Shown in pieces: positions 1 through 5,038 of a DNA stretch of 7,503 nt; positions within the stretch are counted from its first letter, which is position 1, and the number at the start of each line of letters is the position of its first letter. The stretch comes from an uncultured Eubacteriales bacterium (GTDB lineage Bacteria; Bacillota; Clostridia; Oscillospirales; Acutalibacteraceae), in NCBI GenBank assembly GCA_934408795.1, contig CAKRVQ010000048.1, forward strand, positions 1 through 7,503, given 5' to 3'. The notes beneath the pieces were generated by a model, which did not search any database, had not been told where the DNA came from, and saw only the letters and a list, made by a program, of their open reading frames with translations. Both the position numbers and the translations under genes were made by a program.

Positions 1-1
1 G

Positions 2-1099
2 GCGTGGGTAAAGCCCTTTTACCGTCTCGGCGTATCGATAGAAAACTATCGCTCGATAAAACCTTATAACATTTTCCCGCCAAAAGATTTCGCAAAGTGG
101 GCGAGGATATGCGAGCATATAATAATGCACTATAACGAGGGTTGGGCAAACGGATTTCACTATAATATAAAGTATTGGGAAATCTGGAACGAGCCGGACG
201 GCTGCCCCAATAACGGCGAATTTGAACTTCTGCCTGCGGATATGAATGAAAATGCGATGTGGAAGGGCTCGCGCGAGCAGTTCTATGACCTTTACCGCGT
301 CACATCACGCCACCTGCGCAAATGCTTCGGCGATTCGATAAAGATAGGCGGATACGGTTCCTGCGGATTCTATATCGCAAACAGTGAACAGACCGTTGAC
401 GGCAAAGCTTTCGGCGGCAGCAACGGAATGAGCGACTGGGATAAGCGGATACTGTGGTTCTATATATTCTTCAAAGACTTCATAAAAATGGTGACGGAGG
501 AAAATCTGCCGTTTGACTTCTTCAGTCACCATAGCTACGCGGGTGTTGAGGACAACATAAAAATGGAACGGCTTGCCGAGGAAGAGCTCAGCAAAGCGGG
601 ACTCGGCGATGTTGAGATCCACCTCAACGAGTGGAACACCCATAACGAACGCGCCCACCGCGGAAGCTCTGTCGCGGCGGCAAATACGGCGGCAATGATG
701 TGTGCCATGCATGATACCAAGGTAAATATAATGTGCTATTACGATGCACAGATCAGCGCCGGGGTGTTCGGCGGACTCTTTAATCCCGACACGGCAATGC
801 CTGTGTCAACATACTATTCAATGTACGCCTACGGAAAACTTCGTACTCTCGGCAGCCGCGTTGAGGTAACACAGTCGGGCGACAAGATTTATTGCCTCGC
901 CGCAACGGATAAGACGGGCGAGAAAAAAGCAATAATGATAGCAAATATCGGCGAGGAGACCCTTGTGAAGACCGATATTAAGACCGACGCGACGGTAAGA
1001 CTCATCGACCGCGAACACCTGTTTACCGAAGAGGCGATCAAAGCCGACGAATTTGTGCTCGGTGAAAATCAGGTGGTGTTTATAGAGCTCGACCGATAA
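2..1099 (+). CDS. Glycoside hydrolase, clan GH-A, GH39-like (3' part, start outside window)
   Basis: The frame is open from base 2 and the protein is already mid-domain there, so the internal ATG at 125 is not the start; about 365 residues are visible. An acid/base motif EIWNEPD lies at codons around 182-199 (Glu at 191-193). About 146 residues later LNEWN supplies the likely nucleophile Glu (629-631). Between them FDFFSHHSY (around 512-538) resembles the segment before the last strands of a GH39 barrel. This arrangement is that of retaining clan GH-A enzymes; GH39 contains beta-xylosidases and alpha-L-iduronidases. The last ~80 residues look like the accessory beta-sandwich usual in the family. 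The substrate is probably a xylo- or related oligosaccharide, but the sequence does not settle it. No signal peptide can be assessed. Another clan GH-A family (GH5-like) is the main alternative. Base composition is like that of the transporter genes, unlike the GC-rich DNA that follows. Confidence 0.8.
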   Translation, partial: AWVKPFYRLGVSIENYRSIKPYNIFPPKDFAKWARICEHIIMHYNEGWANGFHYNIKYWEIWNEPDGCPNNGEFELLPADMNENAMWKGSREQFYDLYRVTSRHLRKCFGDSIKIGGYGSCGFYIANSEQTVDGKAFGGSNGMSDWDKRILWFYIFFKDFIKMVTEENLPFDFFSHHSYAGVEDNIKMERLAEEELSKAGLGDVEIHLNEWNTHNERAHRGSSVAAANTAAMMCAMHDTKVNIMCYYDAQISAGVFGGLFNPDTAMPVSTYYSMYAYGKLRTLGSRVEVTQSGDKIYCLAATDKTGEKKAIMIANIGEETLVKTDIKTDATVRLIDREHLFTEEAIKADEFVLGENQVVFIELDR

Positions 1100-1100
1100 G

Positions 1101-1132
1101 CTCGGCGCACCATGCACGCCGAGACGCTTTAA
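1101..1132 (+). terminator. Possible terminator of the glycoside hydrolase gene
   Basis: One base after the TAA stop, CTCGGCG (1101-1107) pairs perfectly with CGCCGAG (1117-1123) around a 9-base loop. The stem is followed by ACGCTTTAAATT, a weak T-rich tail. The position is right for an intrinsic terminator, but the T-tract is interrupted. Confidence 0.45.
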
Positions 1133-1430
1133 ATTCGTTCATATCACACTCGCCCGCCGCGCAAAGCGGAAGTTATAAGTAAAAGTGCATAGTGAAGAAG
1201 TAAGGTGTCGACTCCGCCGACGGGAATTCATGCATAACCGTTGCTTCGCCTTTAACTCCTCCAACCCATGCTGACTACCGTTTCACAACTCACAAGAGGT
1301 TTATCGCCATTCGATTGCCGAAGTGCTTTTATCGCCCGTGTCGAATTAGCAATTTTGGCCACGGGCGGGAGCAAGGGGTGGGAGGTAAAACCGCCGGCGT
1401 ATTTTTTTGCTTGCGGACGGCGTTATTTGC

Positions 1431-1449
1431 ACTCTGCCGTGAGCAGAGT
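1431..1449. repeat. Hairpin element copy 1 (loop CGTGA)
   Basis: ACTCTGC, loop CGTGA, GCAGAGT: a perfect 7-bp stem. It is preceded by an acggcgttatttgc-like stretch. It is a sister of the hairpin at 1537-1555, differing by one compensated base pair. Confidence 0.7.
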
Positions 1450-1484
1450 TGATTTGCTATATGTTCCGCACTCGCCCCGCCGCC

Positions 1485-1508
1485 CACCGCCGCCCACCGC
1501 CGCGCACC
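1485..1508. repeat. 24-bp direct repeat, copy A
   Basis: Identical over 24 bases to 1883-1906 (the unit begins CACCGCCGCC and ends CCGCGCACC). Copy A is preceded by an additional CGCCCACCGC unit, so CGCCCACCGC occurs twice in tandem at 1481-1500. Both copies run into variants of GCGCACC(T/C)(T/C)GCGCG. Confidence 0.75.
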
Positions 1509-1536
1509 TTGCGCGCGCCGACGGGCGGCTTTTTGT

Positions 1537-1555
1537 ACTCTACCGTGAGTAGAGT
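1537..1555. repeat. Hairpin element copy 2 (loop CGTGA)
   Basis: ACTCTAC, loop CGTGA, GTAGAGT: a perfect 7-bp stem with the same loop as copy 1 at 1431-1449. The only change is a G-C pair replaced by A-T, with both strands changed. The upstream flank (acgggcggctttttgt) also resembles that of copy 1. Confidence 0.7.
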
Positions 1556-1724
1556 CGGTCGGGGGTGCATACTCCGCATTCATGGCAGCGCCGGGCGGAG
1601 GCGGATCAAAAGGGGCGCGGGCGAAACGGAAGGGAGCGTTCTCGCCGTCAAACGCACATCGGCACCCACCGCAGCACTTTCGCGCCGCGACGGGCGCCGA
1701 TCTTTAATAACCCGCCTGCCATGC

Positions 1725-1751
1725 GCGGCGGCGCACCCTGCGCGCCGCCGC
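1725..1751. repeat. 10-bp all-GC hairpin
   Basis: GCGGCGGCGC (1725-1734) pairs perfectly with GCGCCGCCGC (1742-1751) around ACCCTGC. The loop region repeats the GCGCACC(C/T)TGCGCG motif also seen near 1503-1516. No T-tract follows on either strand, so it is not a standard intrinsic terminator. Confidence 0.6.
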
Positions 1752-1882
1752 TCGGTATCACATACAATGACACTCGCCGACCCTAATCTGATGCCGAACG
1801 AGAAAACCGGATGGCACATTCCGTGAGTCAATGCGTTGCCCGTTCGTCGACTGACCTTTGCGTGCGGAATGTCCTTATGCCT

Positions 1883-1906
1883 CACCGCCGCCCACCGCCG
1901 CGCACC
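1883..1906. repeat. 24-bp direct repeat, copy B
   Basis: Exact second copy of 1485-1508, 398 bp further on. It is followed by the palindrome CCCGCGCGGG instead of the GCGCGCGCC of copy A, so the identity stops sharply at the 3' side. Confidence 0.75.
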
Positions 1907-2195
1907 CCGCGCGGGCGAAAGCGGGTAGGAGGAGTCTTTTGTTTGCGTACATAAGTATCGCCGAATGTGCTTGGTTTTGCTGTCGAACCGCCGCGTGCGG
2001 GCGAGGTTGGCGGCTTGGCCGTTTCCGCTTTGTCCGCCGCACCGAAAAGTCCCTGCACCTCGGTGCGAGGTCGTATTTTCCGACCCTTATCGATTCGTCG
2101 GGGGGCGAGAACGGCAGGAACGATGCGGGGGCTGCTTCCGTGCGGCAGCACATACCGAATTTTCCTTTTGTCATCCTTATATATAAAACCCGATA

Positions 2196-2357
2196 CGACG
2201 GGCGGCGCCGCGGCGCCCCGAAGGGGCGCAAAACGGGAGAACGCAGCTCCCGTATCTCCTCGTCGGCTGCCGCTTTGACGGTGCGTTCCTTCCGATTTGC
2301 GTCATTCTGCCGATCGTTCTCCCGTTTGCCGCGCTGAGCGCGCGGCGCGGCGCCGTC
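2196..2357. repeat. Facing pair of structured elements (imperfect ~45-bp inverted repeats)
   Basis: The left arm holds a GC-rich palindrome (2204-2217), a hairpin GCGCCCC-GAA-GGGGCGC (2213-2229), then AAACGGGAGAACG (2231-2243). The right arm read on the minus strand gives a GGCGCCGCG-type start, a hairpin GCCGCGC-GCTCA-GCGCGGC (2346-2328), then the same AAACGGGAGAACG (2327-2315). The two 13-mers are perfect reverse complements. The arms enclose about 70 bases without recognisable content. This could be a small inverted-repeat (MITE-like) element or two insertions of the same element in opposite orientation. No target duplication was identified. Confidence 0.55.
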
Positions 2358-2400
2358 CGAAAAGCCTTTGCAATAAGGCAGACCGCCGCAGCGGCCCGTT

Positions 2401-2447
2401 AAATCACAGAACCGCCGCTTCGCAACATAAAAGGTGCGAAGCGGCGG
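2401..2447 (-). terminator. Strong hairpin downstream of the 76-residue protein gene
   Basis: CCGCCGCTTCGCA (2412-2424) and TGCGAAGCGGCGG (2435-2447) form a perfect 13-bp stem with a 10-base loop. It lies 52 bases past the stop of the minus-strand gene. On the minus strand the tail is TTCTGTGATTT, only moderately T-rich. It is either that gene's terminator or another structured repeat of the block. Confidence 0.5.
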
Positions 2448-2499
2448 CGGACTGCATTTTACTGCCAGTCGGACTTGGCGGGCGGCAAGTATCCGTTTA

Positions 2500-2730
2500 T
2501 TAGTTTTCCTTGAGCCAAAGCTCGGCTTTTGCCTTTGATACCGACTTGATGTTTTCACTCGTATAGGGCGACGCGCTGCCGCCGTTTACATAGAGAAAGT
2601 AAGCTCCGTTCGGCATTTGATAAAGCGTCTCTTCATATCCCGCTTCATCACCGAATAAGCCGACCGTCTTTTTCTTTATAACGGAGGCGACATCGGTATC
2701 GTATTCCCGTTTGCAAATAGTCTTTTTCAT
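2500..2730 (-). CDS. Small conserved-looking protein of unknown function (76 aa)
   Basis: The frame starts with ATG at 2730-2728, behind AAGAGGTG (2743-2736) at 5-base spacing and a promoter-like sequence, and ends with TAA. The protein is soluble, with no signal peptide or membrane segment. It begins MKKTICKREYDTD, has a central YEETLYQMPNGAYFLYVNGG stretch (aromatic, beta-rich), and ends in a Lys/Glu-rich helix (KSVSKAKAELWLKEN). The composition is balanced, unlike the Arg/Pro-rich false frames next door, which with the RBS argues for a real gene. Similar small proteins with a YEE-LY-T/P-G-YFLY-GG pattern are familiar from Firmicutes as hypothetical proteins, but I know of no established function. 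It is monocistronic and sits between two repeat-rich blocks. The position between repeats is compatible with an accessory gene, but nothing shows mobility. Confidence 0.8.
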   Translation of the reverse strand: MKKTICKREYDTDVASVIKKKTVGLFGDEAGYEETLYQMPNGAYFLYVNGGSASPYTSENIKSVSKAKAELWLKEN

Positions 2731-2756
2731 AACAGCACCTCTTTTCTTCTTTATAC

Positions 2757-2789
2757 ATTATATTATAATCCATTCCGAATAAAAATCAA
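2757..2789 (-). promoter_or_regulatory. Sigma-A-like promoter for the 76-residue protein gene
   Basis: On the minus strand TTGATT (2789-2784) is followed by a 16-base spacer and TATAAT (2767-2762). A second overlapping TATAAT sits at 2762-2757. This predicts a leader of about 25 bases before the ATG at 2730, just enough for the RBS. Confidence 0.6.
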
Positions 2790-2888
2790 GAGATAACGGA
2801 GTCGAACGAAATCACCTTCTGTCGGGAGCCGCCGCAGCGGTTCGGCGGACAAGTCTTTTCCTCCATTATAAAGGACAAAGAAAAGTAA

Positions 2889-2947
2889 ACCGCTTGCCCT
2901 ATTGCCCGACCTTTTGCGCTTAAAAGAGGATAGGGGACAAAAGCGGT
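2889..2947. repeat. Long imperfect hairpin
   Basis: ACCGCTT (2889-2895) pairs with AAGCGGT (2941-2947) and CCCTAT (2897-2902) with ATAGGG (2930-2935). They are separated by an asymmetric internal loop (1 base versus 5). Inside, CTTTT (2911-2915) pairs with AAAAG (2922-2926). This gives three stacked helices. It could be a structured RNA or an intergenic repeat unit. Confidence 0.45.
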
Positions 2948-2994
2948 GAGCAGCAGATCCGGAGTCGCAGACCGCGAGCGATAAGCCGGAGGGC

Positions 2995-3036
2995 GCCGTA
3001 AGCCGTAAGCCATAAACAGTAAGCCGTAAGTTGTAA
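2995..3036. repeat. Heptanucleotide tandem repeat, consensus GCCGTAA
   Basis: Six in-phase 7-base units: GCCGTAA, GCCGTAA, GCCATAA, ACAGTAA, GCCGTAA, GTTGTAA. The phase decays on both sides (ATAAGCC at 2981-2987, GCCGTCG at 3044-3050). Confidence 0.75.
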
Positions 3037-3238
3037 ATCGGGAGCCGTCGGTCAAAGAGACGGTATGCATTTATGTATAAATAATGTATAAAATGATAAT
3101 AAATATTCACTTTCCGAGTGCTCCGCTCGCAGCCCCAAAGCCCGAAATCGGGGACATGTCGGACCTTTTTGTATATTTTAAACATTGCAAAATCCGATCG
3201 GCTATGCGATTTTATTTAATATTTATGCAGAAAAACGC

Positions 3239-3276
3239 TTGACAAACTGCATATTATGCATTATACTTGTATACAA
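3239..3276 (+). promoter_or_regulatory. Near-consensus promoter of the ABC operon with two palindromes
   Basis: TTGACA (3239-3244), a 17-base spacer and TATACT (3262-3267) match a strong housekeeping promoter; the expected start is near 3274, about 50 bases before the ATG. Two dyads overlap it: TGCATA-T-TATGCA (3248-3260) inside the spacer, and TTGTATACAA (3267-3276) across the end of the -10 and the start site. The second fits the general TNGTNNACNA pattern of FCD-type GntR regulators. Repression by such a factor is inference. Confidence 0.75.
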
Positions 3277-3324
3277 CAAAACGACAGAGCCAAACGGCTC
3301 CAAGGAAAAAGGAGAAAACATAAA

Positions 3325-4218
3325 ATGAAGAAATTTGCAAAGATCCTTGCAGCCGCTATGGCGGTATGCACATTCGCCGCCTGCTTCGCAGGCTGCGGCA
3401 AAACAAATACCGATACAAGCAGCACAGACGGTTCGTCTTCGTCGCTTCCCGCCGCATCTGTGAAAATGGTCGAAGTCAAGCTTACGGATGAGCAGTATGC
3501 TTACGCCGTTAATCCCGCGGATGCAGAGCTTCTTAAAAGTGTCAACGACCTCCTTGCCGAGATAAAGGAAAACGGAAAGTTCAACGAGATCGTTGATAAG
3601 TACTTCGCCGGAATAGGCACCCCCACCGGATACGATGCCGGTAAGCAGGATTCTTCCAAGGATCAGCTTGTGGTTGCCACAAACACCCCGTTCAGCCCAT
3701 TTGAGTACAAGGACGGCGATAAGTTCTACGGAGTTGATATCGAAATTGCGGCTCTTCTTGCAGAAAAGCTCGGCAAAGAGTTGGTAATAGTCGATATGGA
3801 ATTTGACGCGATCCTCAACTCGGTAAATTCGGGCAATGCCGATATCGGTATGGCAGGACTTACCGTAAGCCCCGACCGTGAGAAGCTTGTCAAGTTCACC
3901 GAGCCCTACTACGAGGCTTCACAGGTGGTTGTCTGCAAGGCTGATGACACAACATTTGACGGCTGCAAGACCGCCGAAGAGGTAGAGGCAAAGATCAAGG
4001 CGATGGCCGAGGACACCAAGGTGGGCGTTCAGACAGGCACAACGGGTATGCTTTATGTTGAAGGCGACGAAGATTGGGGCTTTGACGGCTTCAAGGTAAA
4101 ATGCGTAGGATATGAGTCGGCAGCATCCGCAGTCATGGATATGCTCAACGGAAAGCTTTCCTTTGTTGTTGTCGACGAAGCACCCGCCGCAAAGATAGTC
4201 GAGTCGGTAAACGACTGA
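3325..4218 (+). CDS. Amino acid ABC transporter substrate-binding lipoprotein, apparently circularly permuted
   Basis: The extracytoplasmic receptor of the importer (SBP_bac_3 type), 297 residues. The ATG at 3325 is chosen over one at 3256 because GGAGAA (3311-3316) precedes it and it gives a proper lipoprotein signal: MKK, hydrophobic stretch, lipobox FAGC with Cys24. A Ser/Thr linker (27-45) follows. Residues 46-94 (VKMVEVKLTDEQYAYAV ... LLKSVNDLLAEIKENGKF ... VDKYF) are what normally ends such proteins. Residues 113-297 then carry the usual start (LVVATNTPFSPFEY, YGVDIEIAALLAEKLG), the ligand signature AGLTVSPDRE (Arg185, expected to bind the carboxylate), VGVQTGTTG (233-241) and VVVDEAPAA (Asp284, expected to bind the amino group). 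The chain stops at VESVND, exactly where the relocated segment would begin. First gene of the operon. The ligand is a polar amino acid by family; which one is unknown. Confidence 0.92.
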   Translation: MKKFAKILAAAMAVCTFAACFAGCGKTNTDTSSTDGSSSSLPAASVKMVEVKLTDEQYAYAVNPADAELLKSVNDLLAEIKENGKFNEIVDKYFAGIGTPTGYDAGKQDSSKDQLVVATNTPFSPFEYKDGDKFYGVDIEIAALLAEKLGKELVIVDMEFDAILNSVNSGNADIGMAGLTVSPDREKLVKFTEPYYEASQVVVCKADDTTFDGCKTAEEVEAKIKAMAEDTKVGVQTGTTGMLYVEGDEDWGFDGFKVKCVGYESAASAVMDMLNGKLSFVVVDEAPAAKIVESVND

Positions 4219-4239
4219 TCGAATTAAAATAAGCGCAGT

Positions 4240-4296
4240 CCTCTCTGCACAAAAGGGAGTCTTCCGATAAAAAGGGAGACGCCCTCTGCAGGGAGG
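4240..4296 (+). promoter_or_regulatory. Nested stem-loop in the gap between binding protein and permease genes
   Basis: The outer stem CCTCTCTGC (4240-4248) pairs with GCAGGGAGG (4288-4296), 9 pairs including one G-U. The inner stem GTCTTCC (4259-4265) pairs with GGGAGAC (4274-4280), 7 pairs including one G-U, with loop GATAAAAA. AAAAGGGAG occurs twice within. There is no T-tract and no promoter, so this looks like an intra-operon mRNA structure that may stabilise the binding protein message or allow partial termination. Confidence 0.45.
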
Positions 4297-4321
4297 ATAT
4301 CGTGTTCATAAGGAAACAAAT

Positions 4322-5038
4322 ATGGGTAATTTTAATTTCCCTCTGAAATGGGAAAAATTTGTAAGGGTTCTTATTGATAAAGGCGGATACAAGGATGTCC
4401 TTGAGGGACTCGCGAACACCGCAAAGATAGCCGTGCTCGGACTTCTCATCGGTATAGTTATAGGCACTCTGATTGCCGCCGTACGCGTTATGCCGAAGTA
4501 TAAGGTGCTGCCGCGCGTGCTCAATGCGATATGCAGTGTCTATGTCGGACTTTTCCGCGGCACGCCTATCGTCGTTCAGCTGCTGCTCGGATATTTTGTT
4601 CTCTTCCCCCTGTTGGGTGTCGATATATCGTCTGTCGGATGCTGCGTTGTCATTTTCGGACTCAACTCAGGCGCTTATGTTTCCGAAATAATGCGTTCGG
4701 GAATACAGTCGGTCGACATAGGTCAGATGGAGGCGGGACGCGCACTCGGCCTCGGCTATGTCACGGTAATGCTCAAGGTGGTAATACCTCAGGCGGTAAA
4801 AAACATTCTTCCCACATTGGGAAACGAATTCATTTCGCTCATCAAAGAGACTTCGGTCATAAACTTTGTCGGCGCTATGGATCTTTGCAACGCCTTCAAG
4901 AAGATAGGAACAAATTCTTATGAATTTATGATCCCTTACATCGTAATGGGACTGTGCTACATAGTTATTGTTTATGCGATAACGCTTCTTATCAAACTGA
5001 TGGAAAGGAGGCTGCACGCAAGTGATAGACATAATTGA
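4322..5038 (+). CDS. Amino acid ABC transporter permease (HisM/GlnP type)
   Basis: Inner-membrane channel subunit, 238 residues, the usual size for this family. ATG follows AAGGAA (4310-4315). Hydrophobic segments lie at about residues 34-54, 74-98, 103-118, 165-183 and 203-226, matching the five-helix core. The RGTP motif (79-82, FRGTPIVVQ) is typical of polar amino acid permeases. The cytoplasmic EAA loop (EAGRALG at 137-143, ending IPQA at 155-158) is the docking site for the ATPase. KETSVI (175-180) is also characteristic. Only one permease gene is present, so the channel is probably a homodimer, as in many Gram-positive glutamine/cystine systems. The gene is separated from the binding protein gene by 103 bases containing RNA structure, and overlaps the ATPase gene by 17 bases. 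Confidence 0.95.
   Translation: MGNFNFPLKWEKFVRVLIDKGGYKDVLEGLANTAKIAVLGLLIGIVIGTLIAAVRVMPKYKVLPRVLNAICSVYVGLFRGTPIVVQLLLGYFVLFPLLGVDISSVGCCVVIFGLNSGAYVSEIMRSGIQSVDIGQMEAGRALGLGYVTVMLKVVIPQAVKNILPTLGNEFISLIKETSVINFVGAMDLCNAFKKIGTNSYEFMIPYIVMGLCYIVIVYAITLLIKLMERRLHASDRHN
5005..5024 (+). promoter_or_regulatory. RBS and GTG start of the ATPase inside the permease gene
   Basis: AAGGAGG (5005-5011) lies 10 bases before GTG (5022-5024), within the permease's last codons. This supports the GTG start and a 17-base overlap, which suggests translational coupling. Confidence 0.75.

Larger units (their letters stand above)
1124..2499. repeat. GC-rich, hairpin- and repeat-dense intergenic block with no convincing gene
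   Basis: All reading frames here give Arg/Pro/Ala-rich, low-hydrophobicity translations that overlap on both strands, lack convincing RBSs, and read like translated GC-rich non-coding DNA. The DNA contains many inverted repeats: 1333-1340 with 1360-1367 (8 bp), 1431-1449, 1537-1555, 1725-1751 (10 bp), 1816-1823 with 1865-1872 (8 bp), 2204-2217 (perfect 14-base palindrome), 2213-2229, 2328-2346, and 2231-2243 with 2315-2327 (13 bp). A 24-bp direct repeat (1485-1508 and 1883-1906) is also present. The pieces look like several copies of dispersed intergenic elements. Whether other copies exist elsewhere in the genome cannot be seen here. No tRNA, rRNA or transposase was recognised. Confidence 0.6.
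2790..3200. repeat. Non-coding repeat stretch between the small gene and the ABC operon
   Basis: No frame on either strand has a credible start with RBS. The minus-strand frame across 2763-3185 translates low-complexity repeats and is judged spurious. Visible structures are a stem CCGCCG/CGGCGG (2829-2834 with 2843-2848), a long imperfect hairpin (2889-2947) and a 7-bp tandem array (2995-3036). Composition drifts from GC-rich to AT-rich toward 3200. Confidence 0.5.

Noticed and set aside
1485..1906. CRISPR array from the 24-bp repeat
   Set aside because: Only two copies, 398 bp apart, with no regular spacers and no cas genes.
1268..2337. Several plus-strand open frames across the GC-rich block
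   Set aside because: They overlap one another and opposite-strand frames, have Arg/Pro-rich repetitive translations and no RBS.
1875..2558. 227-codon minus-strand open frame
   Set aside because: The translation is Arg/Pro-rich with no recognisable fold, it begins inside the well-supported small gene, lacks an RBS, and runs through the inverted repeats; long stop-free frames are expected in such GC-rich DNA.
2889..3036. Riboswitch controlling the ABC operon
   Set aside because: The structures lie upstream of the predicted transcription start near 3274, so they would not be in the leader; the ~50-base leader shows no known aptamer pattern.
2763..3185. 140-codon minus-strand open frame
   Set aside because: Much of it is the translation of the heptamer array and hairpins (LRLTVYGLRLT-type repeats), and no RBS precedes its ATG.
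3256..3324. Upstream ATG extending the binding protein by 23 residues
   Set aside because: It lies within the promoter region before the predicted transcription start, lacks an RBS, and would bury the lipoprotein signal.
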